A DNA stretch of 33,631 bases from a virus. Position numbers and translations under genes: made by a program. The stretch covers positions 1 to 33,631 of the IMG/VR virus record IMGVR_UViG_3300034012_001224. One strand, written 5' to 3'. Shown piece by piece: positions 1 through 6,093 of this stretch. How positions within the stretch are numbered: the stretch's first letter is position 1; each line of letters opens with the position of its first letter. The notes beneath the pieces are model-generated. The model was not told the origin of the DNA. It saw only the letters and a list, made by a program, of their open reading frames with translations, and did not search any database.

Positions 1-1138
1 CAAACGGGTATTCGCCATGAGCGTAATCAAGTCTTTGATGGATAGCCCACGATGCTGCATCTTCTTTTCGGTTTGAGGCTGCTTGCGGACAAAAAACGGT
101 GTAGTAAATCGCGGGCGCTTTTCCGTCAAGACTCTTGGTATAAGCATAAACAACCTCCACCATGTTCATGTAGTTTACGCCGTTGTAAACCAACATGGTT
201 GTCGTAGGCAGCAAGTTGATGTTGTAGAACGAGCTACTCTTGCCAATCTGCTGCAAGGCACGCTCAACCCAGTCTGGATCCCAGCCTTCTGTGGTAATCT
301 TCTCACGCAACTCAACTTCAGACATCCACGTCCTACGATAGATTACCCGTGATCGCTGCAAGTCAGCCGTCTCTGGCGGAACGATGATCTCATCCCAGGG
401 CTTCAGCGCAACGATCTCGGGAAGATTGCGGCTGATATACTCTTGGTCGTACGTCGCCCGGCCAGTGGTCGCCATTTCGTTGACCATGCGCTTAGCTTCC
501 GAAGCATCAAGGTCAGGCACAGCAGCCTGAAGAATTGCAGCAGCTTGGTCCGGCGCATCAAGGATCATCTGTGGCAATTCAGCAATCACAGATCCCTGTG
601 CTTGCGCCGCCATCTGGAAGAGTTCTTCCGCCGTGATCTCTTGTGTGCGCTTGCTGATGTTTTGCTGCCAGCCTACAAAGAACGCGCTCCAGCCATACTG
701 CAAGGCGTACTGCGCACCAAGTTCAGCTTCCTTGCGCAACTCTTGCGGCATCTTGGAGTCGCGAATCCAGTGCAAAAGGTTTGTTGCAATGCCGCTCATC
801 GGTGCATCATCAAGCGTCACCCCGGATGCTCTAATGGTTGCACGCTGAAAGGCTGTGACGAGCAGCGCGGAAAGCTCATTGCAGGACGAGTCGATCAAGC
901 GATTACGAACATCGCTCGCACCTTCAAACGGCCATGCCGGGCTGCCTTCTGGACGGTTTTCGCTATGCTTTTTTCCGTCATCAGTTTGCCCAGACCAACG
1001 AGCAAAACGGATATTATCAAACTTCGTCACCAAGTTACCCTGCGACGAGTTAATCATCGAGCGATTGTACTCGCTCAATAGCTCGCCGATGTCAGGCGTA
1101 TCAGAAGCAATAGCTAAAGGGTCAACTGGTGAGATCAT
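1..1138 (-). CDS. Portal protein, partial (C-terminus beyond left edge)
   Basis: An open frame starts at ATG 1138 and runs off the left edge, giving about 379 residues. Portal proteins form the dodecameric ring at the capsid vertex through which the terminase pumps DNA. The N-terminal part reads like many podovirus and siphovirus portals: a Trp-x-Gly-Gln-(S/T)-Asp-Asp-Gly-Lys segment, then a Pro-Phe-Glu-Gly-Ala-Ser-Asp-Val-Arg stretch near residue 72, followed by amphipathic helices. The frame begins one base after the terminase stop, the standard terL-portal order. Capsid genes would be expected further left. The call rests on these motif-like stretches and gene order. Another head-vertex protein is possible but less likely. 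Confidence 0.65.
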   Translation of the reverse strand, partial: MISPVDPLAIASDTPDIGELLSEYNRSMINSSQGNLVTKFDNIRFARWSGQTDDGKKHSENRPEGSPAWPFEGASDVRNRLIDSSCNELSALLVTAFQRATIRASGVTLDDAPMSGIATNLLHWIRDSKMPQELRKEAELGAQYALQYGWSAFFVGWQQNISKRTQEITAEELFQMAAQAQGSVIAELPQMILDAPDQAAAILQAAVPDLDASEAKRMVNEMATTGRATYDQEYISRNLPEIVALKPWDEIIVPPETADLQRSRVIYRRTWMSEVELREKITTEGWDPDWVERALQQIGKSSSFYNINLLPTTTMLVYNGVNYMNMVEVVYAYTKSLDGKAPAIYYTVFCPQAASNRKEDAASWAIHQRLDYAHGEYPF

Positions 1139-1139
1139 G

Positions 1140-3755
1140 TTAATAACTTCCTGTCATAGACATTCGTTTAGATTGTTTTTCCCAATCTAATCCGCCAAAG
1201 TATATCGGCTGCATAACAACCATATACCCTAAAGCGTCAATTGGATCTTTACTAGCACCTTTTTGCCCGTCTTGTCCAGTCCATTCCTTTAAACTATAAA
1301 TTAAGTTCTGGCAAGACTCATGAATCATTAGTTTTGGATGGTTTACACCTTTTTCCATTGGTTTTTCTCTATCCCATGACAAAAGATCATTGATTAAGAG
1401 CACTCGCTCTTCAATTGGTAGGGCTGCTGATGGCGTAAAGATGAGCGGATTATCCGCCTGACCCAGCAAATCAAGCACAGTGACGCCGCCGTCTTTAGTG
1501 ATCGTCTCAGTTCCAGCGGTCCGAGGGTCAATCCAACGGTCCACGATCATCTCACGCTTATCTCCAGCTGTCTCTAGGCTCCAGATAAGCTCAGTGTACT
1601 CGTTCACCCCGCGGCCAGCACCTGCCTTCTGTGCCGGGCCAGCTCGTCCGTCGGCCTTATCACTTGGTAGCGCCCATTCCCCGTAGCTTTGGTCCGGCCA
1701 TTCACGGTAGACCCATAGTATACCGTGCTTGTCTACTCTAGCCCAGAGCATAAACCAGTTACGCGCACCGGCTGGGTCGATAGCCATGTAGTTGCTTCCG
1801 TCAGGAATAACCTCCTCTGCGTCACCTTTCCATAGGTTATGGTCACCAAACATGGGAAACTCGGAACCAGCCGTCTGATCGGCCCAACCATAAGCGCGGA
1901 TCTTAATGTCGTGGCTGGACCGGCCAGACAGCTCCTGTTTCATACGCTCCCAGTTGTTGTACGGGTTAAGCTCAGTATGATACCAGATGCAGGCATGTCT
2001 ACCATACAAGTTCTCCGCTTGATAGGGCATCTCGCCTTTAGGGACCGTTAGAACATTGTTATTGGGTAATAATGGAGATTTGCGGGTAGCCGTTACCTTG
2101 GCACTGTTGATGTACTCCTTCACGACCTGGGTGTAGCCTTGCACCGGCGTAAAGGTAACGATGAGCTTGCCGGACCGAGTGACTAGACGGTAGCGCAGGG
2201 TATCGAGCCAGTTCTGCGGGACAAGTTCATCGCACCAAACGTAGTCCACTTCACCACCTTCGACGACCTTAATGTCCTGGGCGTAGTTGAGAAACCAGAT
2301 CTGGTTGCCCATATACACCGCCGTATTGTCGCTAAACCCGTTCTTCTGGCTAAAACTAATCTGTGTATGATTAGTACGTTTGATGTTGCGGATCTCAGGC
2401 GGCAGATACTTGTAGAAGACGTTTTGTTGGGCTGACACACTGGTCATGTGGTTAGTGTGAAAGCACCAGATGCGGATGTTACGCTTGTTGTAGCGTTCCT
2501 TTACCCAGGACGGTGCTTGGCCATTAAGATCAGTCCCTACAAAAGCCTGAGCCATACGTTTGGCAGCGTACTCAGTTTTGCCTGAGTTGTGATGGTTTAT
2601 CCCTGCATAACTATAGTTATGATATACTGGAACGGTAAAATCCCAAACAATATCATTGCGTAAATAGGTTGTGCGGAATACTATTTCCCCCAATGAAAAC
2701 TTTATACATCTACCCAGTTGAGAAAATGCGCGAATGGATAGCCGAAGGAAAAACCCAACAATGGATAGGAGAACAACTTGGCATTCCAACAAAGCTAATT
2801 CAAAAAGCCTGCAAGAAGCACGGCATAAAGTGTCAACGAACCGGCCCACGTTCTGGAGAAGGCCACAAGAACTGGAAAGGACCGGAGAGGACTGACAAGT
2901 CTGGTTACATTCTTGAGTACAGTCCCAATCACCCATCTTGCTTAACGTCAAACTTGATCCGCGCTCAGAAGGCCAACGGGAAGTACTTTCGCAAGAAGAC
3001 TCATGTGCAAAAGCATCGTCTTGTAATGGAGCAAATGCTTGGCCGCTATCTTTCCAGCGAAGAAGTCGTTCACCATAGGAATGGCAACGTCCAAGACAAT
3101 CGCCCAGAAAACCTAGAGCTTTTCTCGACCAACGCTGAACACCTTGCAGCCACTTTGGTTGGCAAGACTCCAAACTGGACGGAACAGGGTAAAGCTGCGA
3201 TCCAACAGGCAATAGACCAAGTGGCCGCCATTCGCCGTCAGCACAGAGAAGCAGGTGCGCCGCTGAACAAGCAAACGAAACTCCGTAACTTGTTTCCACT
3301 TTGTACAGAGGAGCAGGATCTTTCGTAAATGGCACTTCAGCCTGACAGATAACCTCACGTCCGCTGTCGTCCATAGCCTTTACCCAGAAAGGCTCCGTAA
3401 TCGCGTCTATACGCTGTTTCTTGCCAGTCTTTGCGTCTGTTAAGATCGTCTCGCCAGCTAGGCATCTGTTCCCACCAAGGACGACCAGTTCATTATAGCG
3501 GTCTAGCAGCTTATCTGCATCCGGCCAGTGCGGCAGCTCGTGGCCATACCGCATAGGATCGTTCTGCTCAGCCTTAATCTTGTTCTCGCGCATCAGGAAC
3601 AGATCAAGCACCTTCTCCGGGCCAATGTTCTCGATCATCTCCAAACGCTGCCGCTTATTCGGCAACGGAAGCGTAGGATGCTCCTCAAGCTTATAGGCTA
3701 AAACCTTCTCTACAATTTCTTGATTTTTTTCATTCATACACGTTGACGTTTTCAC
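1140..3755 (-). CDS. terL: Terminase large subunit containing an in-frame intein
   Basis: The 871-residue frame is a packaging ATPase/nuclease of about 578 residues interrupted by a 293-residue intein (residues 98-390). Joining the exteins gives an intact Walker A loop, GGNR + SGKTEY. Further terminase features are a Walker B-like VDYVWCDE (503-510), a coupling motif TFTPVQG (534-540), and RNase H-like nuclease acidic positions at MAIDPAG (657-663), IVDRWIDP (737-744) and KDPIDALGY (836-844). Numbering uses the GTG at 3755; an ATG at 3737 would remove six residues and is equally plausible. There is no clear Shine-Dalgarno at either. A single base separates the stop from the portal start. Protein splicing should be required for activity, because the intein sits inside the ATP-binding loop. 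Confidence 0.9.
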   Translation of the reverse strand: MKTSTCMNEKNQEIVEKVLAYKLEEHPTLPLPNKRQRLEMIENIGPEKVLDLFLMRENKIKAEQNDPMRYGHELPHWPDADKLLDRYNELVVLGGNRCLAGETILTDAKTGKKQRIDAITEPFWVKAMDDSGREVICQAEVPFTKDPAPLYKVETSYGVSFACSAAHLLLCADGEWRPLGLLPVGSQLYPVPSSLESCQPKWLQGVQRWSRKALGFLGDCLGRCHSYGERLLRWKDSGQAFAPLQDDAFAHESSCESTSRWPSERGSSLTLSKMGDWDCTQECNQTCQSSPVLSSSCGLLQNVGRFVDTLCRASCRLFELALLECQVVLLSIVGFFLRLSIRAFSQLGRCIKFSLGEIVFRTTYLRNDIVWDFTVPVYHNYSYAGINHHNSGKTEYAAKRMAQAFVGTDLNGQAPSWVKERYNKRNIRIWCFHTNHMTSVSAQQNVFYKYLPPEIRNIKRTNHTQISFSQKNGFSDNTAVYMGNQIWFLNYAQDIKVVEGGEVDYVWCDELVPQNWLDTLRYRLVTRSGKLIVTFTPVQGYTQVVKEYINSAKVTATRKSPLLPNNNVLTVPKGEMPYQAENLYGRHACIWYHTELNPYNNWERMKQELSGRSSHDIKIRAYGWADQTAGSEFPMFGDHNLWKGDAEEVIPDGSNYMAIDPAGARNWFMLWARVDKHGILWVYREWPDQSYGEWALPSDKADGRAGPAQKAGAGRGVNEYTELIWSLETAGDKREMIVDRWIDPRTAGTETITKDGGVTVLDLLGQADNPLIFTPSAALPIEERVLLINDLLSWDREKPMEKGVNHPKLMIHESCQNLIYSLKEWTGQDGQKGASKDPIDALGYMVVMQPIYFGGLDWEKQSKRMSMTGSY
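2606..2621. promoter_or_regulatory. Perfect 16-bp palindrome upstream of the antisense endonuclease
   Basis: CATAACTATAGTTATG is its own reverse complement. It lies 71 bases before the endonuclease ATG and overlaps the intein block F codons (His-Asn-Tyr-Ser-Tyr-Ala). A TATACT box follows at 2623-2628, but no good -35 element is paired with it. The position suggests an operator or a protein-binding site for the endonuclease gene; that role is inference. Confidence 0.45.
2693..3328 (+). CDS. HNH homing endonuclease encoded antisense inside the terL intein
   Basis: A 211-residue protein from ATG 2693 (a TTG at 2669 would add eight residues). Residues about 10-45 form a helix-turn-helix (EWIAEGKTQQWIGEQLGIP), probably for DNA recognition. 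Residues 106-145 carry an HNH_3-type nuclease core: QKHRLVMEQ, then VVHHRNGNVQDNRPENLEL with His127-His128, Asn130, Asn132, Asn136 and Asn140. Phage HNH homing enzymes with this build cut intein-less or intron-less alleles so that repair copies the element. The gene lies wholly within the intein but on the other strand from terminase. Its last ~50 codons are antisense to splicing block B and the strands after it. No good Shine-Dalgarno is visible, and its promoter would have to lie within the C-terminal intein coding DNA. Confidence 0.88.
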   Translation: MKTLYIYPVEKMREWIAEGKTQQWIGEQLGIPTKLIQKACKKHGIKCQRTGPRSGEGHKNWKGPERTDKSGYILEYSPNHPSCLTSNLIRAQKANGKYFRKKTHVQKHRLVMEQMLGRYLSSEEVVHHRNGNVQDNRPENLELFSTNAEHLAATLVGKTPNWTEQGKAAIQQAIDQVAAIRRQHREAGAPLNKQTKLRNLFPLCTEEQDLS

Positions 3756-3846
3756 TACGATGCTCTATATTCGCTCTGTCGTCAAATAACGACCGTGTAC
3801 CTTCTGCGCCACCTGAAACATCGGACGCACGAGCGACTAAATGGTT

Positions 3847-3868
3847 CCAACTATTCCTCTTGAGTTGG
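3847..3868. repeat. Inverted repeat, 6-bp stem
   Basis: CCAACT at 3847-3852 pairs with AGTTGG at 3863-3868 around a 10-base loop. It is the hairpin nearest to the terL start and has no T-run, so it is unlikely to be a terminator. Confidence 0.4.
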
Positions 3869-3907
3869 ATTAAACATCTGCTTCGGTCACAAAGTTGCAG
3901 AGTGCTG

Positions 3908-3968
3908 ACAGTCACGCCTACGAGAAGGGCAAGAGTTTCCCGAACGGGTAGCCATCACTCATGACTGT
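3908..3968. repeat. Inverted repeat closing a 61-base structured element
   Basis: ACAGTCA at 3908-3914 pairs with TGACTGT at 3962-3968. Inside are a CCCG/CGGG mini-hairpin and a short CTAC/GTAG pairing. The 7-bp closing stem looks tRNA-like, but the length and the missing T-arm rule out a normal tRNA. Confidence 0.4.
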
Positions 3969-3996
3969 AATTGCGAAACGAACGACGACACTTATA

Positions 3997-4106
3997 CGGA
4001 TCGTTGATCTCCTTTTTGTATAGTACTCCCCCAAGATAGGCAGTAATGCTGAGTCTTGGGGGTACTATGCTCACTCGCAACTCTCCTTGCCGGATTGTTT
4101 ATCTCC
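3997..4106. repeat. Pair of 16-base direct repeats flanking the long hairpin
   Basis: CGGATCGTTGATCTCC (3997-4012) and CGGATTGTTTATCTCC (4091-4106) match at 14 of 16 bases, 94 bases apart. On the minus strand both read GGAGAT-x-AAC-x-ATCCG, so each carries an SD-like GGAGAT not followed by a usable start. They may be duplicated protein-binding sites. Confidence 0.5.
4020..4068. repeat. Long hairpin, 15-bp stem with a 2-base bulge
   Basis: ATAGTA + CCCCCAAGA (4020-4036, with two extra bases) pairs with TCTTGGGGGTACTAT (4054-4068) around a 17-base loop. No T-run follows on either strand, so this is not an obvious intrinsic terminator. It directly abuts the next hairpin. Confidence 0.65.
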
Positions 4107-4140
4107 TCCGGTAAGCAGCGTTAGCTGCGAGAGTGAGCAT
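4067..4140. repeat. Three-way-junction-like inverted repeat
   Basis: The outer arms ATGCTCACTCGCA (4067-4079) and TGCGAGAGTGAGCAT (4126-4140) pair with a 2-base bulge, the same design as the neighbouring hairpin. Two inner hairpins lie between them: TTGCCGGA/TCCGGTAA (4087-4094 with 4107-4114, one wobble) and GCAGC/GCTGC (4115-4119 with 4124-4128). The latter shares three bases with the outer arm. On the minus strand a GGAGGAG sequence falls at the inner stem and loop. Confidence 0.6.
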
Positions 4141-4191
4141 CTGGGCGAAGCCTAGTGCGAACGGCAACACGAAACAAGAGTGTAAGATAAA

Positions 4192-4419
4192 GCTTAACTT
4201 TAACTACTCAGTAAGAAGTAAGCTTATGCTTAAGAACAGATAATCCAAAGTATAGCCAACTCAAACGTGTTAAGCTGCATCTCTTGTGCATTCACCAAGC
4301 TTAACGCCCACTTAAGCGCGATATGCAGAACATAACCTGCGCTTAACGCGAACATAAGCGACTTAAGCTTACTTTTAAGCTGCTCAAGCTTGTTATATAC
4401 CGCCAACTTGTCCTTAAGC
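4192..4419. repeat. Cluster of nine TTAAGC/GCTTAA hexamers
   Basis: The hexamer TTAAGC or its complement occurs at 4192, 4228, 4270, 4299, 4312, 4341, 4363, 4375 and 4414, in both orientations. About 0.1 copies would be expected by chance in 228 bases of even composition. Most copies fall inside the small gene that ends at 4230. Confidence 0.5.
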
Positions 4420-4433
4420 GTCATCTTATGCAT
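4230..4433 (-). CDS. Small hypothetical protein with one likely membrane helix
   Basis: 67 residues from ATG 4433, overlapping the end of the preceding gene by 13 bases, which suggests translational coupling. The N-terminal half is a charged amphipathic helix (LKDKLAVYNKLEQLKSKLK). It is followed by a hydrophobic stretch (residues about 27-50) and a second hydrophobic tail ending in IICS. It was not recognised as a known family. A small membrane or membrane-associated early protein fits best. Its DNA is unusually rich in TTAAGC hexamers. Confidence 0.5.
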   Translation of the reverse strand: MHKMTLKDKLAVYNKLEQLKSKLKSLMFALSAGYVLHIALKWALSLVNAQEMQLNTFELAILWIICS

Positions 4434-4849
4434 AGCGTCTTGTTCTTAACCCAAATGTGTTGACCCTGGCGAAAGTTAAGTCCCTTCATCCCCACAAATA
4501 CCATATCCTCGACGTCAGTGCGTACCCAACGTTTATTGGGGTACAAGTACACGATCTTCTGCTGCGTACTCTCGTTATGTACCGGGATATGCTTAGGTTC
4601 CGTAACCATTTTGGTGCTGTAACCGATATGGTCATCTGCCGGTAGTTTCGGCTGCTCAACCGTCAAGGATTCCTTGTCAGTTGCCTCGCAGGCTAACGTA
4701 CCATCAAGCAGGTCGCTCCTATAGATACGTCGAATGCCCTTGAACGCCTTACGCTCGATGTAGTCCTCGTCCAGCTTGTATGCTAACGGCCTATACGCGC
4801 TCCCTAGATGCGCCTTAACGGTTTTCTCGCTGAGTGTGTACTTGGTCAT
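4421..4849 (-). CDS. Hypothetical protein, 142 aa
   Basis: The frame is open from 4942, but ATG 4849 (MTKYTLSEK) is the more natural start: the upstream extension is Ser/Gly/His-rich and lies in GC-rich non-coding-like DNA. The protein is soluble and of mixed charge, with no recognised domain. Its C-terminal part (YPNKRWVRTDVEDMVFVGMKGL, written here in two pieces: YPNKRWVRTDVED and MVFVGMKGL) could be a small beta-rich fold. It is the first minus-strand gene left of the intergenic control region and runs into the 67-aa gene. Function unknown. Confidence 0.55.
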   Translation of the reverse strand: MTKYTLSEKTVKAHLGSAYRPLAYKLDEDYIERKAFKGIRRIYRSDLLDGTLACEATDKESLTVEQPKLPADDHIGYSTKMVTEPKHIPVHNESTQQKIVYLYPNKRWVRTDVEDMVFVGMKGLNFRQGQHIWVKNKTLCIR

Positions 4850-5064
4850 AGTACTAGCGACGGTAGCCGAAAAGAAGTGGCAGCGCAAGCTTACGCCCAA
4901 CAAGGGCCAGCTAACCGGGTGCCCGCTCGACACGCCCCCCACAGAACGTGTCTATTGCCCCCAGCGGCACAGCATGTACACACGCTGCCATACGCAGGCT
5001 AGGCCAAGCTACAAGCGTAGGGCAAGCGCGAAGGGGGCCAGTTGCAAATAAAAAATCTGAGGGG

Positions 5065-5095
5065 GGTTATGCGTCGCCGTCGCCGTCGTATAACC
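5065..5095. repeat. Hairpin with CGTCGC-repeat loop
   Basis: GGTTAT (5065-5070) pairs with ATAACC (5090-5095). The 19-base loop is made of CGTCGC-type triplet repeats. Confidence 0.4.
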
Positions 5096-5356
5096 AGGTG
5101 GAACCCCCGCCGCCCCTGTGGCCGGTTTTACAGAGTAGAATCGCCACTCCATATGACTTGTCTTGTATTGTGTTGTGGCCAACCTACTGAAGCGCAACAG
5201 CTTGCAAGGGACGGCCAAACGAGCGGTGACGGACCGGCCGGTTTGGTGCTCGGCGGACCACGATTGACGGGCTAGAACGGGCTGCCGGGCACGAGCCGCG
5301 GGGCTGTCGCGGGTGCGCGCGGTCATGCTATGTGACGCGGAGGCCGTAACGAATCG

Positions 5357-5383
5357 AATACCCTACCAAACTAGTCGGGTATT
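5357..5383. repeat. Hairpin or operator-like inverted repeat
   Basis: AATACCC (5357-5363) pairs with GGGTATT (5377-5383), a 7-bp stem with a 13-base loop, just left of the CTCCGC array. This is consistent with a dimer-binding operator. Confidence 0.4.
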
Positions 5384-5392
5384 GCCCACCGA

Positions 5393-5500
5393 CTCCGCTG
5401 CACGCTCTCCGCTCTCGCACGCACTCCGCACGCTCTCCGCATATTTGCGCACCGCTCCGCACATTTGCTCCGCCGCACGCACGCACCGCACGCACTCCGC
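5393..5500. repeat. Array of seven CTCCGC motifs (iteron-like)
   Basis: CTCCGC occurs at 5393, 5407, 5424, 5435, 5455, 5468 and 5495, all in the same orientation, often as GCACGC-x-CTCCGC. Two neighbouring copies are followed by AYATTTGC. Spacing is irregular at 11-27 bases. Clustered direct repeats next to divergent promoters are typical of initiator or regulator binding sites; that role is inference. Confidence 0.5.
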
Positions 5501-5612
5501 ATCACGTCCCACGATCGCATCGTCCATGCACTCACCGAGCCGCACGCACGCACCAGGCACATCACTTTTCTTTGCCTGTCGTTTCTTTTTTGTTGCGTAC
5601 TTATGCGGGGTG

Positions 5613-5620
5613 GCGTACTT
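5613..5620 (+). promoter_or_regulatory. Possible promoter of the plus-strand island (TAnnTTTG-like)
   Basis: TACTTTTG fits the Bacteroidota -7 consensus TAnnTTTG. A TTTG lies about 23 bases upstream, slightly longer than the usual spacing. If used, the transcript would have almost no leader before ATG 5631. It is weak evidence from one site. Confidence 0.2.
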
Positions 5621-5630
5621 TTGCACCCGT

Positions 5631-5885
5631 ATGACAACCCAATCAGCAATCCGCACTAAAGCAGACGCACAAGCACAGCTAAATGAGGCACTTAGCTGGA
5701 CAGATAACAACCCAATGAAAAAGCACTTGCTTCCAGTACTACAAAGCGAAGTTGCTCGCTTTGAGCAGCTTGAGGCGTCCGCAGCACGCGCGGCCGCAGC
5801 TAAAGCAAAGCACGAAGCTAAGTGCGCAGCTTACAACGCTTTGCCATTTTTTCGTCGCCTTTTCGCAACCAATCCCGCAGCATAA
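5631..5885 (+). CDS. Small hypothetical protein, 84 aa
   Basis: ATG 5631 was chosen over the upstream in-frame GTG/ATG codons because the DNA before it is the CTCCGC repeat array. The protein is helical and Ala/Lys-rich (SEVARFEQLEASAARAAAAKAK, given in two halves: SEVARFEQLEAS and AARAAAAKAK), probably a coiled coil. It ends in an aromatic/basic patch, LPFFRRLFATNP. It is the first gene of a plus-strand island of short genes that resembles a phage early region encoding host-takeover proteins. No family recognised. Confidence 0.5.
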   Translation: MTTQSAIRTKADAQAQLNEALSWTDNNPMKKHLLPVLQSEVARFEQLEASAARAAAAKAKHEAKCAAYNALPFFRRLFATNPAA

Positions 5886-5894
5886 ACAACCTCA

Positions 5895-5906
5895 AACACA
5901 CTACAA
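5895..5906 (+). promoter_or_regulatory. AACACACTACAA leader motif, copy 1
   Basis: An exact 12-base repeat ends 6 bases before ATG 5913. The same 12-mer precedes two further plus-strand starts (6262 and 6523), in place of a Shine-Dalgarno. Confidence 0.5.
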
Positions 5907-5912
5907 CATCCT

Positions 5913-6089
5913 ATGATCGCAAACATCGTTACCATCTCAACCTATTGCCCGCAATATCAAGCATTTGAGGAGCGCCAGATCTGGCTCAATCGTCGCTATC
6001 GTCTCACCTACAGAGGCGCGCAACGTATTGTCAGCAAAACACATCCGTCCTCGATCGTCACCCGCATCGAAACAGCAATTTACGCGTAA
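5913..6089 (+). CDS. Small hypothetical protein, 58 aa
   Basis: A short gene from ATG 5913 to TAA 6089, preceded by the AACACACTACAA leader. The product is basic (EERQIWLNRRYRLTYRGAQRIV) with Tyr and Arg clusters and a Thr-rich tail; it may bind nucleic acid. It has no recognised family. It is supported by its leader motif, tight packing with its neighbours (27 bases after the previous stop, 4 before the next start) and codon use like theirs. Confidence 0.5.
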   Translation: MIANIVTISTYCPQYQAFEERQIWLNRRYRLTYRGAQRIVSKTHPSSIVTRIETAIYA

Positions 6090-6093
6090 TCCT

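Larger units (their letters stand above)
2586..3464 (-). mobile_element. Intein in the TerL Walker A motif, with an antisense-encoded endonuclease
   Basis: The intein begins with Cys (codon 3464-3462) in CLAGETIL, a typical block A, and ends with His-Asn (last codon 2588-2586) followed by Ser +1. Block B is YKVETSYGVSFACSAAHLLL (residues 151-170 of the precursor, with its His). Blocks F and G are VWDFTVPVYHNYSYAGI and NHHN (370-390). These are the Hint-fold splicing elements. Between them, where a LAGLIDADG or HNH domain would normally lie in the same frame, the minus-strand reading gives about 170 low-complexity residues with 12 cysteines and no recognisable domain. That stretch is the reverse complement of a plus-strand HNH endonuclease gene. 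Splice-junction coordinates were checked base by base. Confidence 0.9.
3756..4229. other. Gene-free, hairpin-rich region upstream of terL
   Basis: No convincing gene lies in these 474 bases. The minus frame ending at 3730 overlaps terL and resembles nothing. The stretch from 3847 to 4140 holds four separate inverted repeats and a direct repeat (listed separately). It is the leader of the terL transcript if transcription comes from the right. It could be a packaging (pac/cos) site, a structured 5' leader or a non-coding RNA. The sequence does not decide between these. Confidence 0.6.
4850..5630. other. Divergent intergenic region, repeat-rich
   Basis: This stretch separates minus-strand genes (left) from plus-strand genes (right), so promoters for both directions are expected. 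Frames inside it, such as the 105-aa minus frame 5009-5326, are Arg/Ala-rich and look non-coding. It contains a GGTTAT/ATAACC hairpin (5065-5095) around CGTCGC repeats, an AATACCC/GGGTATT hairpin (5357-5383), and a CTCCGC array (5393-5500). A GCGTACTT direct repeat lies just before the first plus gene. It may be a replication origin as well as a control region. Confidence 0.5.

Noticed and set aside
83-1190. Several plus-strand frames opposite the portal gene
   Set aside because: Their translation is the antisense of a recognisable portal sequence.
3908-3968. Possible tRNA from the 7-bp ACAGTCA/TGACTGT closing stem
   Set aside because: Length 61 bases, with no T-arm consensus, no anticodon stem of normal size and no CCA context.
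5009-5326. Minus-strand 105-aa frame in the intergenic region
   Set aside because: Arg/Ala-rich GC-driven composition, overlaps hairpins and the region next to the CTCCGC array, no leader, no similarity recognised.
5313-5630. N-terminal extension of the 84-aa plus-strand gene
   Set aside because: It translates the CTCCGC repeat array; ATG 5631 is the natural start.
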